A stretch of DNA of 64,000 nt from an uncultured Oscillospiraceae bacterium (GTDB lineage Bacteria > Bacillota > Clostridia > Oscillospirales > Oscillospiraceae). The position numbers were made by a program, and so were the translations under genes. Shown piece after piece: positions 1 through 7,185 of the stretch; the first letter of the stretch is position 1, and each line of letters starts with the position of its first letter. The stretch is from positions 40,533-104,532 of the forward strand of contig CAKTPM010000003.1 in the NCBI GenBank assembly GCA_934591705.1, given 5' to 3'. A model generated the notes under the pieces. The model was not told the DNA's origin and did not search any database. It was given only the letters and a program-made list of their open reading frames with translations.

Positions 1-2
1 GG

Positions 3-791
3 AAGCTCTCACAAAAACGGCTGTTCCTGCTGGATATGGACGGCACCCTCTACTTGGGAGACCGGGTATTTGACGGCGCGGCGGACTTTCTGCGGCACAT
101 CCGCGCCATCGGCGGGCGCTACCTCTATCTCACCAACAACTCCAGCCGGGGGGTGGAGGGCTACTTGGAAAAGCTCCGCCGCCTGGGGCTCTGCGCCCGG
201 CGGGAGGATTTTCTCACCTCCGTGGACGCGGCCATCGCCTGCCTGCAGGCGGAATACCCCGGCAGGCGGTGCTATGTGATGGGCACAGAGTCCTTTTGCC
301 GCCAGCTGCAGGAGGCAGGAGTTGCGGTATGCACGGCCCCGTCCGATGACATCGGCCTTGTGCTCTGCGGCTACGATACGGAGCTCACCTATCAAAAGCT
401 CCGGGATACCTGCCTCCTCCTGCGCCGGGGGCTGCCGTGGCTGGCCACCAATCCTGACTGGGTGTGCCCCACAGAGGAGGGCCCCCTGCCGGACTGCGGC
501 TCCATGTGCCAGATGCTGAGCATCGCCACAGGCCGCCAGCCCCGCTATCTGGGAAAGCCGCAGCCGGAGATGGTGCGCCTGGCCCTGGAGAAGACCGGCC
601 TTGCCCCGGAGGAGGCCGTGCTCATCGGGGACCGCGTCTATACCGACATCGCCTGCGCCGTCAACGCCGGCATCGACAGCGTGTTTGTGCTCTCCGGGGA
701 GGGCACCGCGGCGGACACGGAAAGGTACGGCATCCGGCCCACCTGGACCTATGACAACATCGCGGCGCTGCTGCGGGATATGAAGGAGTGA
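3..791 (+). CDS. HAD-IIA family phosphatase (NagD-like), 5' partial
   Basis: A hydrolase of the haloacid dehalogenase superfamily, subfamily IIA (NagD/p-nitrophenylphosphatase type), which removes phosphate from small cytosolic substrates. The open frame runs back to the window edge. The first internal ATG (36) cannot be the start, because the nucleophile Asp of motif I (L-L-D-M-D-G-T) lies just before it, so the true start is outside the window. Motif II (LTNNSS), the motif III Lys (LGKPQPEM) and motif IV (IGDRVYTDI) are all present in order. The stop at 789-791 sits 4 bases before the next gene, whose ribosome binding site (aaggag) lies inside this gene's end, so the two are probably co-transcribed. 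The substrate cannot be told from sequence. Confidence 0.9.
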   Translation, partial: KLSQKRLFLLDMDGTLYLGDRVFDGAADFLRHIRAIGGRYLYLTNNSSRGVEGYLEKLRRLGLCARREDFLTSVDAAIACLQAEYPGRRCYVMGTESFCRQLQEAGVAVCTAPSDDIGLVLCGYDTELTYQKLRDTCLLLRRGLPWLATNPDWVCPTEEGPLPDCGSMCQMLSIATGRQPRYLGKPQPEMVRLALEKTGLAPEEAVLIGDRVYTDIACAVNAGIDSVFVLSGEGTAADTERYGIRPTWTYDNIAALLRDMKE

Positions 792-795
792 CTCC

Positions 796-2355
796 ATGAA
801 ACTCAGCTACAGGAAAACGATTTTAGTGGGCTTTGCCTTTTTCCTCATCTGTGCCTTCTGGCAGGCCTATGACAACACCATCCCCCTGATTTTGACCAAC
901 AAGTTCGGCATGTCCCAGGGCTGGAGCGGCGTGATCATGGCCCTGGACAATGTGCTGGCCCTGTTCATGCTGCCCCTGTTCGGCGCCATCTCCGACCGCT
1001 GCCGTTCCCCCCGGGGGCGGCGCACCCCCTTCATCGTCATCGGCACCCTGGTGGCCGCCGTGGCCCTGATGGCTCTCAGCTTCGTGGACCGGGCCCAGCT
1101 CCGGAATCTCCGGGACTTTTCCGCCATCGATGATCCCGCCGCCCTCCACACCATCTATGAGCGCCAGGCGGACCGGGAGCTTCTGACCCCCGGCGGCCAG
1201 CACTTCACCCTCCGGGCGGCCTTTACGGAGGAGGAGTTTATCGCCATCCGCTCCCAGATCACCGACAGCGCCGGAAAAACCGTCACCAACCCGGAATACA
1301 CCAACTTTGTGGTGCCCGCCCGGCAGGCCTGCGCCGGGGATGTCACCGCCGCCCACCAGACCACCCTCATCCTCTTTGTGGCGCTTTTGCTGGTGCTGCT
1401 CTTGGCCATGGCCACCTTCCGCAGCCCCGCCGTGGCCCTGATGCCGGATGTGACCCCCAAGCCCCTGCGCTCTAAGGCCAACGCCGTCATCAACCTCATG
1501 GGCAGCGCCGGCGGCATTTTGGTGCTGGCCCTGGGGATGGTGTTCGCCACCAGCAGTCTGCAGAATTCCCTGATGCCCTACCTGGGCTATTTCGGCGTCA
1601 TCGCCGCCATCATGCTCAGCGCCCTGGTGATCTTCATGCTCACGGTGCACGAGCCCCAGTGGGTAGAGGAGATGCAGCAGCAGTCCGCAGAGGGCTGCCC
1701 GGAGGAGGCCGCACAGGATCCCTCCCAGCCGGAGCGGAAGCTCACCGCCGGGGAGCTCAAGTCCCTGGTCTTTATCCTGGCCTCCATCGTTTTATGGTTC
1801 TTCGGGTATAACGCCGTCACCTCCAAGTACAGCGTGTATGCCAGCAACATCCTCCACAAGGACTATAACCTCACGCTGATCATTGCCCAGGCCGCCGCCA
1901 TTGCCGCCTATCTCCCGGTGGGCTTTATCGCCTCCAGGGTGGGCCGGAAAAGGACCATCCTGGCCGGAGTGGTGATGCTCACCGCCTCCTTCACCGTGGC
2001 GGCCTTCCTGAATGCCGAGAGCCCCTCAGGGCTGATGAACGCCATGTTCGCCCTGGCAGGCATCGGCTGGGCCACCATCAATGTCAACTCCTTCCCCATG
2101 GTGGTGGAGCTGGCCGGCGGGGGCAATGTGGGCAGGTATACCGGCTACTACTATACCGCGTCCATGGCCGCCCAGGTGGCCACACCCATGCTCTCGGGCT
2201 TTTTGATGGATCGCTTCGGGATGCATATTCTCTTTCCCTACGCCGCCGTATTCGCGGGTCTGGCGTTTGTGACCATGTGGTTTGTGCGCCATGGCGACAG
2301 CAAACCCCAAGCAAAAACCGGCATCGAGGTGCTGGAGGATCTGGAGGCAGATTGA
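796..2355 (+). CDS. MFS transporter, SLC45/GPH-like, with a large loop insertion
   Basis: A 519-residue major facilitator superfamily carrier with about 12 membrane helices. The family motif A lies after helix 2 (GAISDRCRSPRGRR, near residues 63-76), and the second half carries a matching SRVGRKR loop. The C-terminal half (GRYTGYYYTASMAAQ) resembles the SLC45/glycoside-pentoside-hexuronide group, so a sugar or sugar-derivative symporter is the best guess. Unusually, about 90 mostly hydrophilic residues (about 97-187) lie between helices 3 and 4, where normal MFS proteins have a short loop. The start ATG follows the upstream stop by 4 bases. The substrate is unknown. Confidence 0.85.
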   Translation: MKLSYRKTILVGFAFFLICAFWQAYDNTIPLILTNKFGMSQGWSGVIMALDNVLALFMLPLFGAISDRCRSPRGRRTPFIVIGTLVAAVALMALSFVDRAQLRNLRDFSAIDDPAALHTIYERQADRELLTPGGQHFTLRAAFTEEEFIAIRSQITDSAGKTVTNPEYTNFVVPARQACAGDVTAAHQTTLILFVALLLVLLLAMATFRSPAVALMPDVTPKPLRSKANAVINLMGSAGGILVLALGMVFATSSLQNSLMPYLGYFGVIAAIMLSALVIFMLTVHEPQWVEEMQQQSAEGCPEEAAQDPSQPERKLTAGELKSLVFILASIVLWFFGYNAVTSKYSVYASNILHKDYNLTLIIAQAAAIAAYLPVGFIASRVGRKRTILAGVVMLTASFTVAAFLNAESPSGLMNAMFALAGIGWATINVNSFPMVVELAGGGNVGRYTGYYYTASMAAQVATPMLSGFLMDRFGMHILFPYAAVFAGLAFVTMWFVRHGDSKPQAKTGIEVLEDLEAD

Positions 2356-2357
2356 TC

Positions 2358-3185
2358 ATGATGATTCTTTACATTCTTTTAGGACTTTTGGTGCTGCTGG
2401 CCCTGCTGTATGTGCTGTGCCTGCGCTGCCGCCGCCGCAAGGACTGGGAGCGCTTCAGCAAGTGGCGCTATGCCCACCGGGGCTTCCACGATAAGCCCCG
2501 GATCCCGGAAAACTCCCTGCCCGCCTTCCGCCGGGCGGTGCAGCACGGCTTCGGCGCGGAGCTGGATGTACACCTGATGAAGGACGGCCACCTGGCCGTG
2601 ATCCACGATTCCTCCCTGCTGCGCACCGCCGGTGCGGATGTGCAGGTGGAGGACCTGACCCTCCCGGAGCTCAAGAGCTATAAGCTGGAGGGTACGGAGT
2701 ACCCCATCCCCCTGCTGGAGGAGGTGCTGGCGGTGTTCGCCGGGAAGGCCCCGGTGATCATTGAGCTGAAGCCAGAGCGCGGCAACGCCGAGGCCCTGGC
2801 CGCCGCCGCCTGCAAGGTACTGGACAAGCACCATGTCACCTACTGCATCGAGTCCTTCGACCCCCGGTGCCTCAGCTGGCTTTGGGCCAACCGGCCCGAT
2901 GTGGTGCGCGGGCAGCTATCGGAAAACTTCCGCCGCCACGGAGATGCCCGGCATCTCCCCGGCGCAGTGCGCTGGGCGCTGAGCAACCTTCTTCTCAACG
3001 CCCGGACCCGGCCCGACTTTATCGCCTATCGCTTCGAGGATAGAAGGAGCTTGTCTCTGCGGCTTTGCCGCGGGCTCTACGGGGCCAAGGAATTCAGCTG
3101 GACCATCCGCTCCCGGGAGGACATGGAGGCCGCCGAGACAGGCGGCGCCCTTGTGATCTTCGAGGGCTTCGATCCCAGGGGGTAA
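2358..3185 (+). CDS. Glycerophosphodiester phosphodiesterase, membrane-anchored
   Basis: A 275-residue enzyme expected to hydrolyse glycerophosphodiesters to glycerol-3-phosphate and an alcohol. It begins with one membrane helix (residues about 2-22), followed by the GDPD barrel. Visible motifs are AHRGFHDK with PENSLPAF, ELDVHLMKDGHLAVIHD and IELKPERG, which supply the catalytic His pair and the metal-binding Glu/Asp residues. The start at 2358 is chosen because it lies 2 bases after the MFS stop and gives the membrane helix directly; the frame is open further upstream only through the MFS gene. The tight spacing suggests one operon with the MFS and HAD genes. Confidence 0.9.
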   Translation: MMILYILLGLLVLLALLYVLCLRCRRRKDWERFSKWRYAHRGFHDKPRIPENSLPAFRRAVQHGFGAELDVHLMKDGHLAVIHDSSLLRTAGADVQVEDLTLPELKSYKLEGTEYPIPLLEEVLAVFAGKAPVIIELKPERGNAEALAAAACKVLDKHHVTYCIESFDPRCLSWLWANRPDVVRGQLSENFRRHGDARHLPGAVRWALSNLLLNARTRPDFIAYRFEDRRSLSLRLCRGLYGAKEFSWTIRSREDMEAAETGGALVIFEGFDPRG

Positions 3186-3191
3186 GCGCCA

Positions 3192-3743
3192 ATGAGAGTT
3201 ATCACCGGCTCTGCCAGAGGCAGAGTATTAAAGGAATTGCAGGGCATGGAGACCCGCCCCACCACCGGCAAGGTGAAGGAGAGCATCTTCTCCATCATTC
3301 AATTCGACATCGAGGGCCGCCGGGTGCTGGATCTTTTCGCCGGCACCGGGCAGCTGGGCATCGAGGCCCTGAGCCGGGGGGCCGCCTCCTGCGTGTTCTG
3401 CGACCAGCGGCGGGACGCCGTGCAGCTCATCCGGGAGAATTTGGCGGTGTGCGGCCTTACCGAGCATGCCGCCGTCCGCCAGGGGGACGCCATGGCCTAC
3501 CTCAGGAGCGGGGAGAAATTCGACATCGTGTTTCTCGACCCGCCCTATGGCTCCGGCCTTCTGGAGCGCGCCTTGGCAGACATTATGGCATTTGACATTT
3601 GCCGTGCGCATGGTATAATTGTGGCGGAATCTGCCGCGGACACCCAGCTGCCCCCGGCGGCGGCCCCCTACTCCCTCTATCGGGAATACCGCTACGGAAA
3701 AATCAAGCTGACGGTGTACCATCGCAGCGGAAACGAGGACTGA
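3192..3743 (+). CDS. rsmD: 16S rRNA (guanine(966)-N2)-methyltransferase RsmD
   Basis: A 183-residue SAM-dependent methyltransferase that methylates G966 of 16S rRNA during small-subunit assembly. It opens with MRVITGSARGR, the usual RsmD N-terminus, has the SAM-binding loop DLFAGTGQLGIEALSRG (about residues 41-57) and the catalytic DPPY motif (FLDPPYGSG). A ribosome binding site (agggggt) precedes the ATG by about 8 bases. The rsmD-coaD pairing is widely conserved in Firmicutes and supports both calls. Confidence 0.95.
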   Translation: MRVITGSARGRVLKELQGMETRPTTGKVKESIFSIIQFDIEGRRVLDLFAGTGQLGIEALSRGAASCVFCDQRRDAVQLIRENLAVCGLTEHAAVRQGDAMAYLRSGEKFDIVFLDPPYGSGLLERALADIMAFDICRAHGIIVAESAADTQLPPAAAPYSLYREYRYGKIKLTVYHRSGNED

Positions 3744-3746
3744 CCC

Positions 3747-4220
3747 ATGAGCGTTGCTATCTGCCCCGGCAGCTTTGACCCCATCACCCTGGGCCATATG
3801 GATATTATCACCCGGGCCGCCCAGTGCTTCGACACCCTCTATGTATGCGTGATGGTGAACTGCGACAAAACCAACCACATGTTCTCCGAGGAGACCCGTA
3901 TGGAGCTCATCCGCCGCAGCACCGCCCACCTGCCCAATGTCACCGTGGAAAGCTGGAGCGGCCTTTTGGCGGACTACGCCCGGGAGAAGGGCGCCCATGT
4001 CATCGTCAAGGGCGTCCGGAACATGACGGACTTCGACCAGGAGATGCAGATGGCCCGCATCAACGGCGAGATCCTGCCGGGCCTGGAGACGGTCCTGCTC
4101 CCCGCCAGCGCCTCCTTCGAGCATTTCAGCTCCACCATGGTGCGGGAGATGATCCGCTACGGCCGGCCCCTGGAAAAATATGTCCCTGCCCCCGTGGCAG
4201 CGGAGATCACAAAACGATAA
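3747..4220 (+). CDS. coaD: Pantetheine-phosphate adenylyltransferase
   Basis: CoaD (157 residues) transfers AMP from ATP to 4'-phosphopantetheine, the penultimate step of coenzyme A synthesis. The nucleotidyltransferase signature GSFDPITLGH (residues 8-17, T/HxGH) is intact, as are KGVRNMTDF and the late SSTMVREM motif that contacts ATP. Length matches the family (about 160). The ATG lies 3 bases after the rsmD stop, so translation is probably coupled. Confidence 0.96.
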   Translation: MSVAICPGSFDPITLGHMDIITRAAQCFDTLYVCVMVNCDKTNHMFSEETRMELIRRSTAHLPNVTVESWSGLLADYAREKGAHVIVKGVRNMTDFDQEMQMARINGEILPGLETVLLPASASFEHFSSTMVREMIRYGRPLEKYVPAPVAAEITKR

Positions 4221-4233
4221 GGAGGTACTTACC

Positions 4234-4743
4234 ATGGAAGAAAAAGATGTACAGCGCCTGTTGGATATGCTCTATGGCATGATCGACGAGGCAAAGGGTG
4301 TTGCCTTCAACGCCGAAAAATGCGCCATCAACCGGGATGAAGCTCTGGATATTCTCGATGAGATCCGCGGCAAGATGCCTCTGGAGCTGAAAAAGGCCAA
4401 GGAGCTGCTGGCCGCCCGCACGGAATTCGTGGAGGGCGCCAAGAATGAGGCCCGCAAGATCATCGAAAGCGCCCAGCAGGAGGCCAAGAGCATCGTCTCC
4501 GAGAGCCAGATCACCCAGGCCGCCCGGATGAAGAGCAGCGAGATCATCCACCGGGCCGAGGAGCGCAGCCGGGAGCTTTACAAGGTGGCCAACTCCTACA
4601 CCGAGGACGCCCTGCGCCGCACCGAGGAGGCCATCCAGTCCGCCCTCAGCGAGGTGCAGGATTCCCGCATCCGCTTCCGCACCGCCTCCCAGGAGAAGAT
4701 GCAGGAGCAAAAGCAGGCCCTGAACGGCAGCGATCCCCACTGA
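4234..4743 (+). CDS. Coiled-coil protein of unknown function (ATP synthase subunit E/H-like)
   Basis: A 169-residue soluble, highly charged protein, almost entirely predicted helix, rich in Glu, Lys, Arg and Ala with long heptad-like stretches (about residues 50-160). It has no membrane segment or catalytic motif. Proteins like it are often labelled V-type ATPase subunit H/E-like or DivIVA-like only because of the coiled coil; no other ATPase subunit is nearby. The ATG at 4234 has a strong ribosome binding site (aaggagg) 7 bases upstream. It lies between coaD and the division cluster and is followed by a terminator, so it ends the rsmD-coaD operon. Confidence 0.7.
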   Translation: MEEKDVQRLLDMLYGMIDEAKGVAFNAEKCAINRDEALDILDEIRGKMPLELKKAKELLAARTEFVEGAKNEARKIIESAQQEAKSIVSESQITQAARMKSSEIIHRAEERSRELYKVANSYTEDALRRTEEAIQSALSEVQDSRIRFRTASQEKMQEQKQALNGSDPH

Positions 4744-4758
4744 GCACATCTGTCCCAA

Positions 4759-4788
4759 CCGCCGGAGGTCCCCCTCCGGCGGTTTTTA
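4759..4788 (+). terminator. Intrinsic terminator after the coaD operon
   Basis: A perfect 10-bp stem (ccgccggagg / cctccggcgg) with a 4-base loop is followed directly by five T residues. It closes the rsmD-coaD-coiled-coil transcription unit. Confidence 0.9.
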
Positions 4789-4854
4789 TATCATTGTGCA
4801 AACTCAACATTTTCCCGGCCCATTTTTCTCTGTTTTGCATAAGAAACATTTTTA

Positions 4855-4902
4855 TTTCTGTATATAGTGTCGAATCCCGGCGCTCGCCACAAGATATAGT
4901 GG
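4855..4902. promoter_or_regulatory. Tandem NrdR-box-like sites
   Basis: Two 16-mers, 4855-4870 and 4887-4902, each fit the published NrdR box (acaCwAtATaTwGtgt) at 12 and 13 of 16 positions. They are separated by 16 bp, the usual spacing of paired NrdR boxes. No ribonucleotide reductase gene is nearby; the next gene downstream is mraZ. The second box overlaps the hairpin at 4880-4916. Confidence 0.45.
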
Positions 4903-4916
4903 CGGGCGCTTTTTTT
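4880..4916 (+). terminator. Hairpin plus T-run upstream of mraZ
   Basis: An 11-bp stem (gcgctcgccac / gtggcgggcgc, with G-T pairing) with an 8-base loop is followed by seven T residues. It is the second terminator-like structure after the coaD operon. It could stop read-through or attenuate a transcript started just upstream. Confidence 0.6.
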
Positions 4917-5005
4917 GCTTTTTTCAATAAAACGGGCGTTTTTTTATTCCCCCTTTTGTCCGGAAAACACTGGAATTTCTCGGATGACGGCGGCGGTTTT
5001 TATTC

Positions 5006-5034
5006 TTGCAATTTTTTTCGGTTTTATGTATACT
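5006..5034 (+). promoter_or_regulatory. Promoter of the mraZ/dcw cluster
   Basis: A -35 TTGCAA and a -10 TATACT are separated by 17 bp, which would start transcription near 5041, about 78 bases before the mraZ ATG. Confidence 0.75.
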
Positions 5035-5043
5035 GACGGTGTA

Positions 5044-5080
5044 GTGGTGGATTGTGGTTAGTTCACCCATGCTTGTGGGG
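5044..5080. promoter_or_regulatory. Candidate MraZ operator repeats
   Basis: GTGG elements occur at 5044, 5054 and 5075, two of them exactly 10 bp apart, in the mraZ leader. MraZ is known to bind direct repeats of a GTGG/TGGG type phased by about 10 bp in front of its own gene, so autoregulation is plausible, but the third repeat is out of phase. Confidence 0.35.
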
Positions 5081-5118
5081 TAAAATCCCACGATTTCTTT
5101 CAGAGAGGAGGCGCCGCC

Positions 5119-5535
5119 ATGACCGGTCAGTATGCCCATAATATTGACGCCAAGGGGCGCCTTTTCATCCCCGCCAGACTCCGGGAGGAGCTGGGGAGCG
5201 TATTTCATGTCACCGTGGGGCAGGATCACTGCCTGAGCGTGTATTCCGATGAGAGCTGGGCGGCCTTCATGGACAAGCTCAAGGCCCTGCCCTATAACGA
5301 GATCAAGCGCCTGCGGGGGCTTTTTGCCTACGCCTGCGACTGCGAGCCCGACGCCCAGGGCCGCATCCTGCTGCCCGCCAAGCTCCGGGAGTATGCCGGG
5401 CTGCAGAAGGAAGTGGTGATCATCGGCAGCTTCGACCGGGCCGAGATCTGGAACGCCCAGCGCTGGGCCCAGCTGGAGACCGCCGCCTTTGCCGACGGGT
5501 CCCTGGAAAAAGCCATGGAAGAGATGGGGCTGTAA
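5119..5535 (+). CDS. mraZ: Transcriptional regulator MraZ
   Basis: A 138-residue AbrB-like DNA-binding protein, normally the first gene of the division and cell wall cluster and a repressor of it. Two SpoVT/AbrB-type beta folds are visible: an N-terminal one (YAHNIDAKGRLFIPARLREEL) and a repeated one (CEPDAQGRILLPAKLREYA), both with the family D-x-K/Q-G-R core. A gagaggagg ribosome binding site precedes the ATG. It has its own promoter upstream and is followed 1 base later by rsmH. Confidence 0.95.
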   Translation: MTGQYAHNIDAKGRLFIPARLREELGSVFHVTVGQDHCLSVYSDESWAAFMDKLKALPYNEIKRLRGLFAYACDCEPDAQGRILLPAKLREYAGLQKEVVIIGSFDRAEIWNAQRWAQLETAAFADGSLEKAMEEMGL

Positions 5536-5536
5536 A

Positions 5537-6499
5537 ATGGGTTTTGATCAAAACGCCCGGGAGGACATGGCCTTCGGCCACAAGCCGGTGCTGCTGGAGG
5601 AGTGCTTAGCGGCTCTCAACATCCGCCCCGACGGCGTGTATGTGGACGGCACTCTGGGCCGGGCCGGCCACTCTCTGGAGATCTGCAGGCGCCTTCGTAC
5701 CGGCCGGCTCATCGCCATCGACCGGGACGAGAGCGCCATCGAGGCCGCCCGGGTACGCCTGGCGGACTATCTGGACCGGGTGACCCTGGTACACAGCAAC
5801 TTTCAGCGCCTGGGGGATATTCTCGATGAATTGGGCCTCCCCGGCGTGGACGGACTTTTATTTGACCTGGGGGTGTCCTCCCCTCAGCTGGATGAGCCGG
5901 AGCGGGGCTTCAGCTACATGCACGACGCCCCCCTGGACATGCGCATGGACCGCTCGGCGGCCCTCACCGCCCGGGAGGTGGTGAACACCTGGCCCTATGA
6001 GGAGCTGCGGCGGATTTTGTTCGACTACGGCGAGGAGCGCTACGCCCCCGCCATCGCCCGGCGCATCGTGCAGCAGCGGGAGCAGGCCCCCATCGAGACC
6101 ACTCTGGAGCTGGCGGAGCTCATCCGCAGCGCCATGCCCGGGGCGGCCCTGCGGGAAAAGCAGCATCCGGCCAAGCGCAGCTTCCAGGCCATCCGCATCG
6201 CCGTCAACGGCGAGCTGGACGCCCTGCCCCCCATGCTGGAGGGCGCCTGCGAGCACCTGCGGCCCGGCGGCCGCCTGGCGGTGATCTCCTTCCACTCCCT
6301 GGAGGACCGCATCGTTAAAAAGACCCTGCAGGAGCTGTGCACCGGCTGTACCTGCCCGCCCAGCTTTCCGGTGTGCGTATGCGGCAAGCAGCCGAAAATG
6401 AAGCTCGTGTCCCGCAAGCCCATCGCGGCGGGCCCCGCCGAGCTCACCTATAATCCCCGGGCCCGCAGCGCCAAGCTCCGGGTGGCGGAGAAGCTCTGA
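5537..6499 (+). CDS. rsmH: 16S rRNA (cytosine(1402)-N4)-methyltransferase RsmH
   Basis: RsmH/MraW (320 residues) N4-methylates C1402 of 16S rRNA. HKPVLLEECL near the N-terminus, the SAM-binding region GTLGRAGHS, the LLFDLGVSSPQLD motif and the C-terminal NPRARSAKLRV motif are all present. The start at 5537 is 1 base after the mraZ stop; an in-frame ATG at 5567 is possible but would cut the N-terminus close to the HKPVLL motif. The mraZ-rsmH order is canonical. Confidence 0.95.
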   Translation: MGFDQNAREDMAFGHKPVLLEECLAALNIRPDGVYVDGTLGRAGHSLEICRRLRTGRLIAIDRDESAIEAARVRLADYLDRVTLVHSNFQRLGDILDELGLPGVDGLLFDLGVSSPQLDEPERGFSYMHDAPLDMRMDRSAALTAREVVNTWPYEELRRILFDYGEERYAPAIARRIVQQREQAPIETTLELAELIRSAMPGAALREKQHPAKRSFQAIRIAVNGELDALPPMLEGACEHLRPGGRLAVISFHSLEDRIVKKTLQELCTGCTCPPSFPVCVCGKQPKMKLVSRKPIAAGPAELTYNPRARSAKLRVAEKL

Positions 6500-6524
6500 T
6501 TCTGAAAGTAAAGGAGACAGCATC

Positions 6525-7061
6525 GTGGAGAGCAGAAAATATCAAAGCAGCGCCGCCACCTACGGCTCTCTTGCCTATGATCTGGATGCTCTGGCCCGCC
6601 AGCGCCAGCTGGAGGACGCCGGCATTATGCCCCAGCGCCGCGAGACCGCTCCCCAGCCCCTGCCCCGGCAGAGGACCCATACCGCCGTGCGCACCCGTCC
6701 CTCCGCCCTCACCCTGGGCAGCATCGCGCTGCTGCTGGCGATGGTGGGGGTGCTGATGCTGGGCTATGTGCGGCTCACCGCCGTGTCCGGCCAGGTCTCC
6801 GACCTCAAGAGCGACATTGCCCGGCTCACCGACGAGAATGTCTCCCTGACCACGGACTACGAGCGCACCTTCGACCTGGCCACCATCAAGGCCGTGGCGG
6901 AGGCCAACGGCATGTCCAAGCCCACCTCCGGACAGGTGGAGTATATCGACCTGGGCGGTGAGGATACCGCCGTGGTCTACGCCGGCGCCGATTCTGTGGC
7001 CCGCGGCATCACCGCCTCCCTCACCGGCGCGGCCCACCGGCTGTGGGAATACTTCCGGTGA
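6525..7061 (+). CDS. ftsL: FtsL-like septum protein
   Basis: A 178-residue bitopic membrane protein. The first 60 residues are cytoplasmic and basic, a single membrane helix spans about 61-82, and a short extracytoplasmic coiled coil follows (about 85-115), the architecture of FtsL/DivIC. Sequence identity in this family is too low to be sure, but the position between rsmH and the transpeptidase gene is the usual place for ftsL. The start is GTG at 6525, chosen for the aaggag site 8 bases upstream. The cytoplasmic tail is longer than in most FtsL proteins. Confidence 0.75.
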   Translation: MESRKYQSSAATYGSLAYDLDALARQRQLEDAGIMPQRRETAPQPLPRQRTHTAVRTRPSALTLGSIALLLAMVGVLMLGYVRLTAVSGQVSDLKSDIARLTDENVSLTTDYERTFDLATIKAVAEANGMSKPTSGQVEYIDLGGEDTAVVYAGADSVARGITASLTGAAHRLWEYFR

Positions 7062-7096
7062 TGGGGCCGTATAGTAACATAGAAAGACAGCAGCGT

Positions 7097-7126
7097 AAGG
7101 AGTAAGAAGGGAACTTCTTGCTCCTT
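7097..7126 (+). other. Leader hairpin upstream of the PBP gene
   Basis: A 13-bp stem with one G-T pair (aaggagtaagaag / cttcttgctcctt) and a ggaa loop lies in the 124-base gap between the ftsL-like gene and the PBP gene. No T-run follows, so it is not a classic terminator. The 5' arm includes an aaggag sequence that would be paired in the folded RNA. Confidence 0.5.
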
Positions 7127-7185
7127 GCTTGGATTTTAGAAATGACCGTGGCGGGCCCCGCCCCGGGGCCGCAGGAGGAAAAATC

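Noticed and set aside
2277..2357. Upstream extension of the GDPD gene into the MFS gene
   Set aside because: The extra 27 residues are a frame-shifted MFS sequence; the ATG at 2358 starts directly with the membrane helix.
4744..5118. A coding gene in the 375-base gap upstream of mraZ
   Set aside because: Frames here are short, AT-rich and without ribosome sites; the gap is explained by two hairpins, the NrdR-like sites and the mraZ promoter.
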